From Primorskyibacter sedentarius (GTDB lineage: Bacteria > Pseudomonadota > Alphaproteobacteria > Rhodobacterales > Rhodobacteraceae): a stretch of 64,000 bases of DNA. The translations under genes and the position numbers were made by a program. The stretch lies in the NCBI RefSeq assembly GCF_004342065.1, contig NZ_SLZU01000005.1, positions 1 through 64,000 of the forward strand, given 5' to 3'. Each line of letters opens with the position of its first letter. The first letter of the stretch is position 1. The notes under the pieces are model-generated. The model ran no database searches and had not been told where the DNA came from. It worked only from the letters and a program-made list of their open reading frames with translations. Shown here in pieces: positions 56,369-64,000 of this stretch.

Positions 56369-56389
56369 TGTTCGTTGGTATACCGAACA
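56369..56389. promoter_or_regulatory. Candidate operator TGTTCG-N9-CGAACA
   Basis: Six-base inverted arms (56369-56374 and 56384-56389) sit in the 162-base divergent region between adhI and the forward hypothetical gene. The nested palindrome GGTATACC (56377-56384) overlaps one arm. The position suits a regulator of the formaldehyde genes, but no second copy was found near xoxF. Confidence 0.4.
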
Positions 56390-56472
56390 ATTAAGACAAT
56401 GGTGGGTGTTCCGCCGAGGGCGCTTGTACAAATACCGTCCCCATGGTCCACTCACCAACAGGGAGGTGTCAA

Positions 56473-57087
56473 ATGAAACGACTGAAAACCGGCCTTCAGG
56501 CCCTTGTTTTTCTCAGCCTGGCAACCCCTGTTGCCGCTGCCGATTTCGCAGACCCGACCTGGCCCTGCATTCAGCGTAAGGTTGCGCGTCTGTCAGTCGG
56601 GTTGATGTGGCCCGTCCCGATCGACCCAGAATTCGAACCAAGCGCCGAATTGCGTCCCGAGATTGACGCGCTGGCCGAATCGCTCTCGCTGCGCCGGATT
56701 GACCTGACCGAGCTGGAGCCGGACGTGGCCGCCTTCGCACAAAGCGTCGATGGCGACGCCCAGCTTCTGGGGCTGGTCTTTGCCGAGGTGTTCAACGCGC
56801 TTTCAAACCGCCGGACGCGCATCATTGAAGGGATAGAGGATTTCTCGCTCGGCCAGATTGCGCTTTCGGAAAAAATCGACATGGCCCGCGTTGAGATGGA
56901 TGCCATCATGGCCAAGGCGGAACCCGATTTCGACCGTGTCGATCAGTTGGAAGAACAGCTTGATTGGGATCAGGTGATCTATTCGGACCGCCAGAAATCC
57001 ATCACCTATCTCTGCGAGACGCCGGTACTGCTTGAAAAGCGGCTGTTCGAGGTGGCTCGCATGCTACAGATGAACCTGTCAGATTAA
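56473..57087 (+). CDS. Hypothetical periplasmic helical protein of the xox locus
   Basis: The 204-residue product has a signal peptide (LQALVFLSLATPVAAA). The mature part, with FADPTWPCIQRKV near the start, is almost wholly helical and acidic (DMARVEMDAIMAKAEPDF). It has two cysteines (WPCIQ and YLCET), possibly a disulfide. ATG 56473 follows GGGAGG. It is divergent from adhI and convergent with the metallo-hydrolase gene. No enzymatic motif is seen; similar unnamed proteins accompany quinoprotein dehydrogenases, so an accessory role is inferred from context only. Confidence 0.65.
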   Translation: MKRLKTGLQALVFLSLATPVAAADFADPTWPCIQRKVARLSVGLMWPVPIDPEFEPSAELRPEIDALAESLSLRRIDLTELEPDVAAFAQSVDGDAQLLGLVFAEVFNALSNRRTRIIEGIEDFSLGQIALSEKIDMARVEMDAIMAKAEPDFDRVDQLEEQLDWDQVIYSDRQKSITYLCETPVLLEKRLFEVARMLQMNLSD

Positions 57088-57092
57088 CGCGG

Positions 57093-58106
57093 CTATTCCC
57101 ATTCAAGTTCGGTGAAAGCCACGGTGGCATTGCGCGGATTGTAAGCCTCGAACAGGTCCCAATGCGGGGCTTCGCTTTCGGCAATCGTCTGGACGGCGTC
57201 GCCAAGTCTTTGGCCCTCGGCGATTGCCTGTTCCGTATCGGCGGCCAGTACGTCAAGATAGCGGACGAGCGGGGCAGCGCTGTCCGGCCAGTCCAGAAAC
57301 GGGCCACCGTGACCAGGCACGATGCCGGTAAGGGGGATCTGCTGCATTTCCGACAGCACCGATTGCCAGCCGCGCAATTTCCCGTCGAGCGCGGGCGTGT
57401 GACGGTCAAAGACAAGATCGCCGGTGAACATGACACCGCTGGCGTCGTCCCTCACCGTCAGGTCATTGCCCGTATGTGCGTTTGGCCAGGCCCGAAGGTG
57501 CAAGACCCTGTTGCCAAGGTCCAGTTTGTCCCGGTCCTCCACGGTCCGGGTCACGGGAAATACCTTGCTGCCGATGAAGGCTTGCGGCCCGATCAGGCGG
57601 GACAGGCTGTCGCTGTAATTCTCCTGCCGGTCGGTCAGCGCGCGCGGCAGGGCGGCATGCCCGATGAAGGTCGCGCCAAGCTCTGCAAAGGGTGCGCAGC
57701 CGAACACATGATCGGGGTGCATATGGGTCAGGATCACATGCGACACGGGCAGGTCTGTCCTTTGCCGGATCGCCCGCCACATCGCCTCGCCAATCCACGC
57801 CGCACTCCCACAATCGATCACCGCGACAGAGCGTTCCCCGATGATAAACCCGGTATTCGCAACATTGCCGAGGTTCTGGCCGTCTGGCTCCTCGATCCGG
57901 CCAAGATGCGCAAAGACACCCGGTGCGACTTCTTCGACCTCCAGTACCTGCCCAAGCGGGACACATTTGGCGTCATCTCGCGCGCCCAGAGCAGCCTCGC
58001 AACCTGCTTTGTCCGCGGCCTCAAATCCGGGCAGCAGAACATGGCGGCAAGGCGCTTCGGCAAGACCGATGCAAACGGTTAGAACAGCTTCAAACATGCC
58101 CGACAT
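57093..58106 (-). CDS. Quinoprotein-relay metallo-beta-lactamase-fold hydrolase
   Basis: The protein has about 337 residues. Its N-terminal approximately 60 residues carry cysteines (VCIGLAEAPCRH, AGCEAALGARDDAKC). A metallo-beta-lactamase domain follows, with THMHPDH (His128, His130, Asp132, His133), the NAHTGND region and PGHGG. This is the SoxH-related type found in PQQ dehydrogenase neighbourhoods. The product is probably exported, the leader being weak and cysteine-containing. The start may instead be the ATG three codons later. It ends 5 bases from the convergent upstream gene. The substrate is unknown; thioester or glutathione-adduct cleavage is possible. Confidence 0.82.
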   Translation of the reverse strand: MSGMFEAVLTVCIGLAEAPCRHVLLPGFEAADKAGCEAALGARDDAKCVPLGQVLEVEEVAPGVFAHLGRIEEPDGQNLGNVANTGFIIGERSVAVIDCGSAAWIGEAMWRAIRQRTDLPVSHVILTHMHPDHVFGCAPFAELGATFIGHAALPRALTDRQENYSDSLSRLIGPQAFIGSKVFPVTRTVEDRDKLDLGNRVLHLRAWPNAHTGNDLTVRDDASGVMFTGDLVFDRHTPALDGKLRGWQSVLSEMQQIPLTGIVPGHGGPFLDWPDSAAPLVRYLDVLAADTEQAIAEGQRLGDAVQTIAESEAPHWDLFEAYNPRNATVAFTELEWE

Positions 58107-58210
58107 TGTCCAACATACGCAATCGTGAGCAACGCATACCTTCTGTCATATGTGAAATTTGCGCGTTTCGTGATAGCTTCGCGCAATCATACATGCCGGG
58201 AGGAGGACGT

Positions 58211-59023
58211 ATGCCCCCGAAATTCTTCGTCGCAGCGGTTTTGGCCGCGATGGCCACGACGCCTGTACTGGCCGCCGAAACCGTCGATAACCCGTTGACT
58301 GAAAGCGCAACCTGGGAGGATCTGCGCTTTGACGTGATGGGAGAGCGTGAACTGGCCGATGGCGCCGCATTACTGGAGCTGGATGCGCCCTACCGGGCCC
58401 ATGACGCCGCCACCGTGCCCATCATTCTCAGGCAGCTGGATCCCGACGCCACCATCCATCGCGCCACCGTGGTGATCGACGAAAACCCGGCCCCCGTCGC
58501 CGCAGAGCTTGGATTCAGCGCTGCCATGCATCCGATTGATTTCGAAATGCGGGTGCGGGTGAACCAGTATTCCAATGTGCGCGTCATCGCAGAAACAGAC
58601 AGCGGGGCCTTCATGACCGGACGCTTCGTGAAAGCGTCGGGCGGCTGTTCGGCGCCTGCGTCACGCGACCCGGAAATCGCCCTTGCCTCCATGGGCCAGA
58701 TGAAGCTGCGCATGTTCACGGACGCCCCGCAGATGTCGACGCCGCGACGCGAAGCGCAGATCATGGTACGCCATCCCAACTATTCCGGTTTGCAGCGTGA
58801 TCAGGTGACCCAGCTTTTCATTCCGGCGCATTTCATCGACCATATGGAGGTCTGGCAGGGCGACGAGCTGCTCTTCACCATGGATGGCGGCATCTCGGTC
58901 TCGGAGAACCCTGTTTTTCGCTTTTCCTATGCGGATAACGGCACGACAAGCCTGCGGGTCAAGGCGACCGACACAGAGGGCAATGCCTTTGAGACGGAGC
59001 TTCCCAAAGCAGCGGAAGGGTAG
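58211..59023 (+). CDS. Quinoprotein-associated SoxYZ-like fused carrier, copy 1
   Basis: The 270-residue periplasmic protein has a signal peptide (MPPKFFVAAVLAAMATTPVLA). The N-terminal SoxY-like half ends in a conserved cysteine (FVKASGGCSAP, Cys146), and a SoxZ-like half follows (QIMVRHPNYSGLQRDQVTQLFIPAHFI). In SoxYZ the cysteine of the swinging arm carries sulfur intermediates covalently. Here the single Cys sits at the junction of the fused halves. Fused SoxYZ-like proteins are known next to PQQ dehydrogenases. GGAGGA precedes ATG 58211. It is convergent with a paralogue (59042-59848). Confidence 0.82.
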   Translation: MPPKFFVAAVLAAMATTPVLAAETVDNPLTESATWEDLRFDVMGERELADGAALLELDAPYRAHDAATVPIILRQLDPDATIHRATVVIDENPAPVAAELGFSAAMHPIDFEMRVRVNQYSNVRVIAETDSGAFMTGRFVKASGGCSAPASRDPEIALASMGQMKLRMFTDAPQMSTPRREAQIMVRHPNYSGLQRDQVTQLFIPAHFIDHMEVWQGDELLFTMDGGISVSENPVFRFSYADNGTTSLRVKATDTEGNAFETELPKAAEG

Positions 59024-59041
59024 GGCGCGCCCGCGCGCGGC

Positions 59042-59848
59042 CTAGTAGCCTGCGAGGCTTTTATGGGCGTGGCTGACCGTTCCATCGGTATCCGTCATCG
59101 TCACGTCCACCGACTGCGTCTTGCCCGGGACGGACAGGCCGAGCCGCGGATTTTCGGACAGGGAAATCGACCCCGTGACGCTGACATAGCCCCCGCCATC
59201 CAGATCGACATCGACAGTCTCGACATAACGCATCGGGATGAAGAGCAACGTGATCTGGTCCATCTGCATTCCGGAATGCGACGGGTGCTGGATATCCAGA
59301 TCCAGCTTGCGCTGGCGCAGCATTCCGGCGGTCAGCCCCAGATCGGTCAGCTTCGGCAGCCCGGATGCCACCTCTATCTCCATCTGGCCAAGTGTCGCCA
59401 ACGCGTCTTTCGGATCTGTCCCCGGCGGGGCGGAACAGGCACCCTGACCGGAGGTTTTCACAAAAGTCTCGACGACGAAAAGCTGGCCATCAGTGGTCTC
59501 GGCCACGACATGCAGTGGCGTCGGGCCATTGACCCGCATCGTCACGTCGAAGAAGAACTGCGATTGCGGATGCTCCAGTTCAAACACCGCTGAAACGGGC
59601 ATCGGGTTTTCATCAAGAACAAGCGTTACCTCTCCGATCAGCAACCCGTGCGGCGCGGCAATCTGCGCCGCGATTTGCGTGCGCGCGTCGTCTCGCGTCC
59701 GGTAGGGCGCGTCAATGGCGATGACATTCGCGCCATCCTGTAGAACGCGATCGCCGTACAGCTCCGCGCTCAGGTAGTCCCAGCTTTCCCCGGCCAGCGC
59801 CGGTAATCCAGAACCGCAAATCAGAACGGCGGCAAGTAAGGCTTTCAT
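59042..59848 (-). CDS. Quinoprotein-associated SoxYZ-like fused carrier, copy 2
   Basis: The 268-residue paralogue of the preceding protein has a signal peptide (MKALLAAVLICGSGLPALA). The SoxY-like half has the junction cysteine (FVKTSGQGACSAP, Cys138), and the SoxZ-like half has LDIQHPSHSGMQMDQITLLFIP. The two copies align over their whole length but differ at most positions, so the duplication is old. The start overlaps the beta-propeller stop by ATGA. It belongs to a minus-strand operon with the propeller and the MxaD-like protein. Keeping two carriers suggests different partners or substrates. Confidence 0.82.
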   Translation of the reverse strand: MKALLAAVLICGSGLPALAGESWDYLSAELYGDRVLQDGANVIAIDAPYRTRDDARTQIAAQIAAPHGLLIGEVTLVLDENPMPVSAVFELEHPQSQFFFDVTMRVNGPTPLHVVAETTDGQLFVVETFVKTSGQGACSAPPGTDPKDALATLGQMEIEVASGLPKLTDLGLTAGMLRQRKLDLDIQHPSHSGMQMDQITLLFIPMRYVETVDVDLDGGGYVSVTGSISLSENPRLGLSVPGKTQSVDVTMTDTDGTVSHAHKSLAGY

Positions 59849-60780
59849 TCCCAGTCTCCTCCCAGAATGAACGTGCCAAAGGCGCGCGGACCGTCACCTG
59901 TTGCATATTCGGATACCACAGTCAGGGTATTTGCGTCGATAAGGTTGAGCGTATTGTCGAACCAGTTGACCACGGCGACATGGCGACCGTCAGCGCTGGA
60001 GTCGATGCCTTCGGGGTATTCGCCGACCTCAATCGTGGCCAGATGCTCAAGCGACACAAGGTCGATCACACTGACCGTATCGGCATATTGGTTCGACACG
60101 AAGGCGCGCCCGGCAGCGAATGCCACCCCGTAAGGCCGCTCGCCGACGGGCACGGTTGTGGCGTCGCCCGTTTCGGGGTGCAGCACGGTCACGTCGTTGG
60201 AGCCGACATTCGCAACAAAGAGCCGCCCGTCAGGCGCAAAGCGCAGGCCAAAGGGCCGCTCCCCGACCTTGTGCCGCGCGATCAATGCCATGGTCTGCGC
60301 ATCGAAAAGGGAGACCTGATTGGCATCGCGGTCCGCTGACGCGAGAATGTGCCCGCCCGGCGACAGGGCAAGACCCGCAGGCGCCGCGCCGGTCTGCAGC
60401 TCGGCCTTCAGGGTCAGGTCGCGCGCGTCCAGAACCCATACCCGGGCATTGTACCAGTCCGAGATAAAGACTTGCCCGCGCGCTGCGTCCAGCGCGATCC
60501 CGACCGGGCCACCCTCCAGCGTGGCTGTGGCCTCTATCGACCCGTCGGGCGCAAACCGCCTGACCTCTGCGCTGTCCGGGGACACGGTGAAAACCGCGCC
60601 ATCCGGCGCCACGGCGACACCAGCGGGCTTGCCCGGAACGTCCCATGTCCTGCTGGCGCCGGTCTTGAGGTCAAGCACGGTGACCATGTCGCCGTTCTGG
60701 CAGGTGACAAAGGCAATATCGGCGGCCCCCGGCAAGGCGGAGGCCACCAGCAGGATCAGCGCCTCAAGAGCCCGGCGCAC
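59845..60780 (-). CDS. YVTN-type beta-propeller protein, PQQ catabolism-associated
   Basis: The protein has about 311 residues, with a short signal peptide (ALEALILLVASALPGAADIA). It has seven propeller repeats of the type GxxPxGVAxxPDGxxxxVxNxxxxxVxVxD (for example GERPFGLRFAPDGRLFVANVGSNDVTVL). The family is a recurrent neighbour of PQQ alcohol dehydrogenases and may bind proteins or metals; no active site is known. GTG 60780 with GAGAAG upstream is chosen, overlapping the previous gene by 17 bases; a TTG at 60768 overlapping that stop is an alternative. It is distinct from the second propeller at the right edge. Confidence 0.8.
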   Translation of the reverse strand: MRRALEALILLVASALPGAADIAFVTCQNGDMVTVLDLKTGASRTWDVPGKPAGVAVAPDGAVFTVSPDSAEVRRFAPDGSIEATATLEGGPVGIALDAARGQVFISDWYNARVWVLDARDLTLKAELQTGAAPAGLALSPGGHILASADRDANQVSLFDAQTMALIARHKVGERPFGLRFAPDGRLFVANVGSNDVTVLHPETGDATTVPVGERPYGVAFAAGRAFVSNQYADTVSVIDLVSLEHLATIEVGEYPEGIDSSADGRHVAVVNWFDNTLNLIDANTLTVVSEYATGDGPRAFGTFILGGDWE

Positions 60781-61309
60781 CGAACTTCTCGACCAGCGCG
60801 TCAAGCCCGACCTGATAAACCGCTGTGACCGCCGCGATTGCGGCCTCGTCATTAAGCTCTTCGGGCGGGTCGTTGTTCGGGTAACCGCGATAGAAGGCAC
60901 CGCGCCATTCCACGATCGATCCGCCGCCATCACGGGGCAAGACGGTCAGATGCGAGGAATAGTTCGTCACCGGCAGAACCTCGACCGCGACCTCTGTGAT
61001 CCGGTAGGAATAGCTCATCTTCTCGGCGCTGTACTTGTAGAGCACCTCGGAGATTGTTGGCCCGTCTTCCTCGCCAAGTGTCAGAACGCGGGTCGCGTCA
61101 ATCTCGTTACCGTTCTCTCCGGTCGTTGCATAGGCCGCCGGATGCCAGCTGAAATCCTGGAAATTGCCGATCACGGCCCAGACATCCGCGGGCTCTGCTC
61201 CAAGCTCTGCCGTCACGGTCACCTTTTGCCGGGTGGGCCCATGCGCCAGAACCAGCGACGGGATCGCGACAGCGACCATCGCTGCCATCAACAGGTTGCG
61301 TCGTTTCAT
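60764..61309 (-). CDS. SRPBCC-fold periplasmic protein, MxaD-like
   Basis: The 181-residue protein has a signal peptide (MKRRNLLMAAMVAVAIPSLVLA). A START/SRPBCC-type lipid-binding fold follows (VTVTAELGAEPADVWAVIGNFQDFSWHPA, YRITEVAVEVLPVTNYSSHLTVLP). Length and fold match MxaD, a periplasmic protein of methanol dehydrogenase operons reported to aid interaction of the dehydrogenase with its cytochrome. GGGAGGAAA precedes ATG 61309. It is first of the operon with the propeller and the SoxYZ-like copy 2. Confidence 0.8.
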   Translation of the reverse strand: MKRRNLLMAAMVAVAIPSLVLAHGPTRQKVTVTAELGAEPADVWAVIGNFQDFSWHPAAYATTGENGNEIDATRVLTLGEEDGPTISEVLYKYSAEKMSYSYRITEVAVEVLPVTNYSSHLTVLPRDGGGSIVEWRGAFYRGYPNNDPPEELNDEAAIAAVTAVYQVGLDALVEKFGAPGS

Positions 61310-61858
61310 TTTTCCTCCCATTTGAAAAACGTGTTGTCGGGTCTGGACCGCATGCCGCGCCGCCAGCCTTCATCGAAACCGCCACGGGCCGACATCGTGG
61401 TCCCGAGATCTTGACGGTGCAGGCTCCACGTCATGTTTGGCACTGGCTGCACCTTGTCCGTGGTTCAAAAATTCTGTCGAGTGTTTGATGCGCTGACGCC
61501 AAATAGAAAGGCATCTCGACCGTGGCGGAGGCGCGCCCGCGCGACTGCGTACCCGGCCTTCCAAGGCGGTTCGGCTGGGCCGGATCGCGGTCAGGTCCTG
61601 ACATTTTCGCGAATGTGACCAGCAGCTTTATCTCGCAGAGCGCGACCTTCGCGTTCAGCGCCGTCCGTGTGGTGCAAAGACTGGTCAACACAAGGATCAC
61701 CCACCGCATTGTCGGTCCGTTCTTATGAAATAAGAATCGAGAGCCATACTGAAGCTGCTACGCTACCTGTAACAACGCCGGCAAAAGTATCGGTTACAAA
61801 ACAAGATGCTAGCTTTAGGGTCGCGTTCGGGGATTTGCATGCAAGGGGGGAGAAGCGA
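61310..61858. other. 549-base divergent region without a recognisable gene
   Basis: The gap separates the MxaD-like operon (minus) from the binding-protein gene (plus). Open frames on both strands over 61430-61730 are short and resemble no family I know; they may be remnants. The last 130 bases are more AT-rich and probably hold the promoter of the plus-strand gene. No strong terminator or repeat was found. Confidence 0.45.
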
Positions 61859-63046
61859 ATGCGCAAACTGGTGATGCCATTGGCAATCGCATTTCACTTC
61901 ATCTGTCTTGCCACGGCCGCGCTGGCGCTCGACGTCCGCGCCGGCGTTTTGCGTGTCGACTATACAGAGGTTTTGCCGATTTCGCGCTTTGATCTCAAAC
62001 CTGAGGACATAGGCTTTGCCGGGGCGCAGTTGGCTGACGAGGATAATGGCACGACGGGCAGCTTTCTTGGCCACAGCTATGAAACGGTGACGATCGCTGC
62101 CCCGCCCGAGGAGGCAGAGGCCGCGCTTGAAGACTTGCTGGCGGACGGTATCCGGCTGATCGTTGTCATCGCCCGCGCCGAGGACCTGCTGCGCCTAACG
62201 GATATTGCAGCCCAATCCGACGCCTTGGTCTTCAACGCCGCCGCGCCGGATCTGGAGCTGCGCGACGCCAATTGCCGCGGCAATCTTCTGCATATTGCGC
62301 CGTCCACCGCGATGAACACCGATGCGATTGGCCAGTTCGCCCTGTGGAAGAAATGGGACAAGTGGCTGCTGGTCTCAGGGTCCAATCCTGCGGATGAAGC
62401 CATCGCCGAAGCCTTTCGCCGGACCGCCAACAAGTTCGGCGCAAAGCTGGTAGCCGAAAGAACGTTCGAGGATACTGGGGGCACGCGGCGCACCGACTCT
62501 GGCCATGTTCTGGTGCAGCGGCAACTGCCGGTCTTCATGCAGCGCACAGACGACCATGACGTGGTCATGACGGCGGATGGCACCGACTATTTCGCGCGCT
62601 ACCTGCCATATCACCTGTGGACACCGCGCCCCGTGATGGGATCGGCGGGGCTTCGGCCCGTCACGATGCACGGCGCGCATGAGGCCTGGGGCGCCACGCA
62701 ATACCACACAAGGTTCGAGGCGCTGGCCGGTCGCTATGTCACCCCTGTCGATTACAATGTCTGGCTGTCCCTGAGGATCGTCGGAGAGGCGGTCACACGG
62801 GCGCAAACGGCCGATCCGCAAGGGGTGCGCGATTACGCATTGTCAGACGAATTCGAACTGGCGGCCTTCAAGGGGCAGAAGGTGACATTCCGCGACTGGA
62901 ACGGGCAGCTCCGCCAGCCGATCCTGCTGTTCGACGGGTCGATCACTGTCAGCGTCAGCCCGCAGGACGGATATCTGCATCAGGTCTCGCCGCTTGACAC
63001 ATTGGGGCTTGATCGCCCGGAATCGAAATGCACAGCCTTTGAGTGA
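61859..63046 (+). CDS. PQQ-dependent-catabolism-associated ABC-type substrate-binding protein
   Basis: The 395-residue product has a signal peptide (LVMPLAIAFHFICLATAALA). It has a Leu/Ile/Val-binding-protein-like fold (GIRLIVVIARAEDLLRLTDIA, LLHIAPSTAMNTDAIGQFALWKKWDKWLLVSG). It matches binding proteins encoded with PQQ alcohol dehydrogenase systems, whose ATPase and permease lie farther along such clusters; here they would be beyond the window. GGGGGGAGAA precedes ATG 61859. The beta-propeller gene follows after ten bases. It could capture a ligand needed for, or produced by, the quinoprotein system. Confidence 0.82.
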   Translation: MRKLVMPLAIAFHFICLATAALALDVRAGVLRVDYTEVLPISRFDLKPEDIGFAGAQLADEDNGTTGSFLGHSYETVTIAAPPEEAEAALEDLLADGIRLIVVIARAEDLLRLTDIAAQSDALVFNAAAPDLELRDANCRGNLLHIAPSTAMNTDAIGQFALWKKWDKWLLVSGSNPADEAIAEAFRRTANKFGAKLVAERTFEDTGGTRRTDSGHVLVQRQLPVFMQRTDDHDVVMTADGTDYFARYLPYHLWTPRPVMGSAGLRPVTMHGAHEAWGATQYHTRFEALAGRYVTPVDYNVWLSLRIVGEAVTRAQTADPQGVRDYALSDEFELAAFKGQKVTFRDWNGQLRQPILLFDGSITVSVSPQDGYLHQVSPLDTLGLDRPESKCTAFE

Positions 63047-63056
63047 GGATTTCCGC

Positions 63057-64000
63057 ATGAAAAACCTGTTGCTCGGTATAACTCTCCTTTGTTCTTTCGC
63101 AGCGCCCGTCTGGGCCAACAAGGCGTTCGTTTCAAATGAGCGCGACAACACCATCAGCGTCATCGATACCGATAGCTGGGAAGTCATCCACCAGTTCAAC
63201 GGCGGCAATCGTCCGCGCGGCATCACGCTAAGCCCGGATGGCACAAAGCTATATGTCTGCGCATCGGACGATAACCTCGTGCGGGTTTTCGACACGGAAA
63301 CCTATGAAGAGCTGCCATCACTGCCCTCCGGCCCGGACCCGGAACTGTTCATCATCGAACCGTCTGGAAAGCGGCTGTATATCGCGAATGAGGATGACAA
63401 CCTCGTCACCGTGACCGACACCGAAACACGCACCGTCCTTGCCGAGGTGCCGGTCGGGGTCGAGCCCGAAGGCATGGGGATGAGCCCGGACGCCAAATGG
63501 GTGGTGAACACGTCTGAAACCACGAATATGGCGCATTTCATCTCTACCGAGGATTACCAGATCAAGCATAACGTGCTGGTTGATCAGCGCCCGCGCTACG
63601 CGCAGTATTCGGCTGACGGGACCCGGCTTTTCGTGTCATCGGAAATCGGCGGGACGGTGACCGTTATGGATATCGCCGCCGATGGGACACCGGAGGTGAT
63701 CAAGAAGATCAGCTTCGAAGTGCCGGGCGTGCTGCCTGAATGGTTGCAGCCCGTAGGGGTAAAGGTGACGGAGGATGGCAGCCGGGTTTTTGTCGCGCTG
63801 GGGCCGGCAAACCGTGTGGCCGTGATCGATGGAGAAAGCCTGGAAGTCATCGACTATATCATCACCGGGCAACGCGTCTGGCAGCTGGCTTTCACGCCGG
63901 GCGAGGAATACCTGCTGACGACAAATGGCAATTCGAACGACATCACGGTGATCGATGTCGCTCGGGAAAAGGCGATCAAATCGGTTCAGGTCGGCCAGCA
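63057..64000 (+). CDS. YVTN-type beta-propeller protein, PQQ catabolism-associated (3' end outside window)
   Basis: The frame is open from ATG 63057 to the window edge, giving 314 codons without a stop. It has a signal peptide (MKNLLLGITLLCSFAAPVWA) and repeated propeller blades (KAFVSNERDNTISVIDTDS, RPRGITLSPDGTKLYVCASDDN, GKRLYIANEDDNLVTVTD, RLFVSSEIGGTVTVMD). The family is encoded between the binding protein and the ABC ATPase/permease genes in PQQ alcohol dehydrogenase clusters, so those genes are expected next. It differs from the propeller at 59845 and is nearer the classic PQQ-cluster type. Confidence 0.85.
   Translation, partial: MKNLLLGITLLCSFAAPVWANKAFVSNERDNTISVIDTDSWEVIHQFNGGNRPRGITLSPDGTKLYVCASDDNLVRVFDTETYEELPSLPSGPDPELFIIEPSGKRLYIANEDDNLVTVTDTETRTVLAEVPVGVEPEGMGMSPDAKWVVNTSETTNMAHFISTEDYQIKHNVLVDQRPRYAQYSADGTRLFVSSEIGGTVTVMDIAADGTPEVIKKISFEVPGVLPEWLQPVGVKVTEDGSRVFVALGPANRVAVIDGESLEVIDYIITGQRVWQLAFTPGEEYLLTTNGNSNDITVIDVAREKAIKSVQVGQ

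Noticed and set aside
58211-59848. Sulfur-oxidation (sox) genes
   Set aside because: The proteins are fused SoxYZ-like forms beside PQQ genes; soxA, soxX, soxB and soxCD are not present in the window.

Overview
The window reads as a chromosomal segment of a GC-rich marine alphaproteobacterium, most likely Rhodobacterales (Roseobacter-like). This is inferred from gene content and codon use: lanthanide-type methanol dehydrogenase with the glutathione formaldehyde pathway, TRAP transport, cyanide-insensitive-type cytochrome bd, type-I-secretion RTX proteins and a perfect CtrA-type site. No rRNA, tRNA, CRISPR array or intact insertion sequence was seen. Most genes sit in tight operons with 4-base start/stop overlaps.

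Left part (1-13 kb): after a clipped 3' gene end come a peroxiredoxin-like gene with a divergent AraC regulator, then a catabolic neighbourhood. It holds a luciferase-like flavin monooxygenase, a flavin reductase fused to a MarR-like domain, a BKACE beta-keto acid cleavage enzyme with a divergent LysR regulator, a TRAP transporter, a shrunken luciferase paralogue overlapping an enol-lactonase-like hydrolase, two glutathione S-transferases and a TetR regulator. Three copies of the operator-like palindrome TTATC-N4-GATAA lie at the TRAP promoter, the TetR/GST divergent promoter and just before the second GST, so they define a likely local TetR regulon.

Middle (13-33 kb): a badly broken RTX calcium-binding gene; cydAB; a sugar-type ABC transporter operon ending in an SMP-30 lactonase gene, with a divergent histidine kinase/response regulator pair; a 1.9-thousand-residue modular RTX protein preceded by an AT-rich leader containing the CtrA-type site; and a small SH3 protein.

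Right part (33-64 kb): a periplasmic quinoprotein and C1 region. It contains a PQQ sugar dehydrogenase with its diheme cytochrome, a peptidoglycan-binding protein, an accessory FtsH protease, and a seven-gene MoxR/Bat (mxaRS-ACKL-like) operon. These are followed by gfa, a LuxR regulator / FIST protein / hybrid kinase operon, xoxJ, xoxG, xoxF and a c-type cytochrome, then fghA and the class III alcohol dehydrogenase. The edge is the 'quinoprotein relay' accessory set: metallo-beta-lactamase hydrolase, two SoxYZ-like single-cysteine carriers, two beta-propellers, an MxaD-like protein and an ABC-type binding protein. Together they predict oxidation of methanol (or another small alcohol) to formaldehyde in the periplasm by XoxF, electron flow to cytochrome c, and glutathione-dependent formaldehyde oxidation in the cytoplasm. 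The linked sensor operon probably regulates this.
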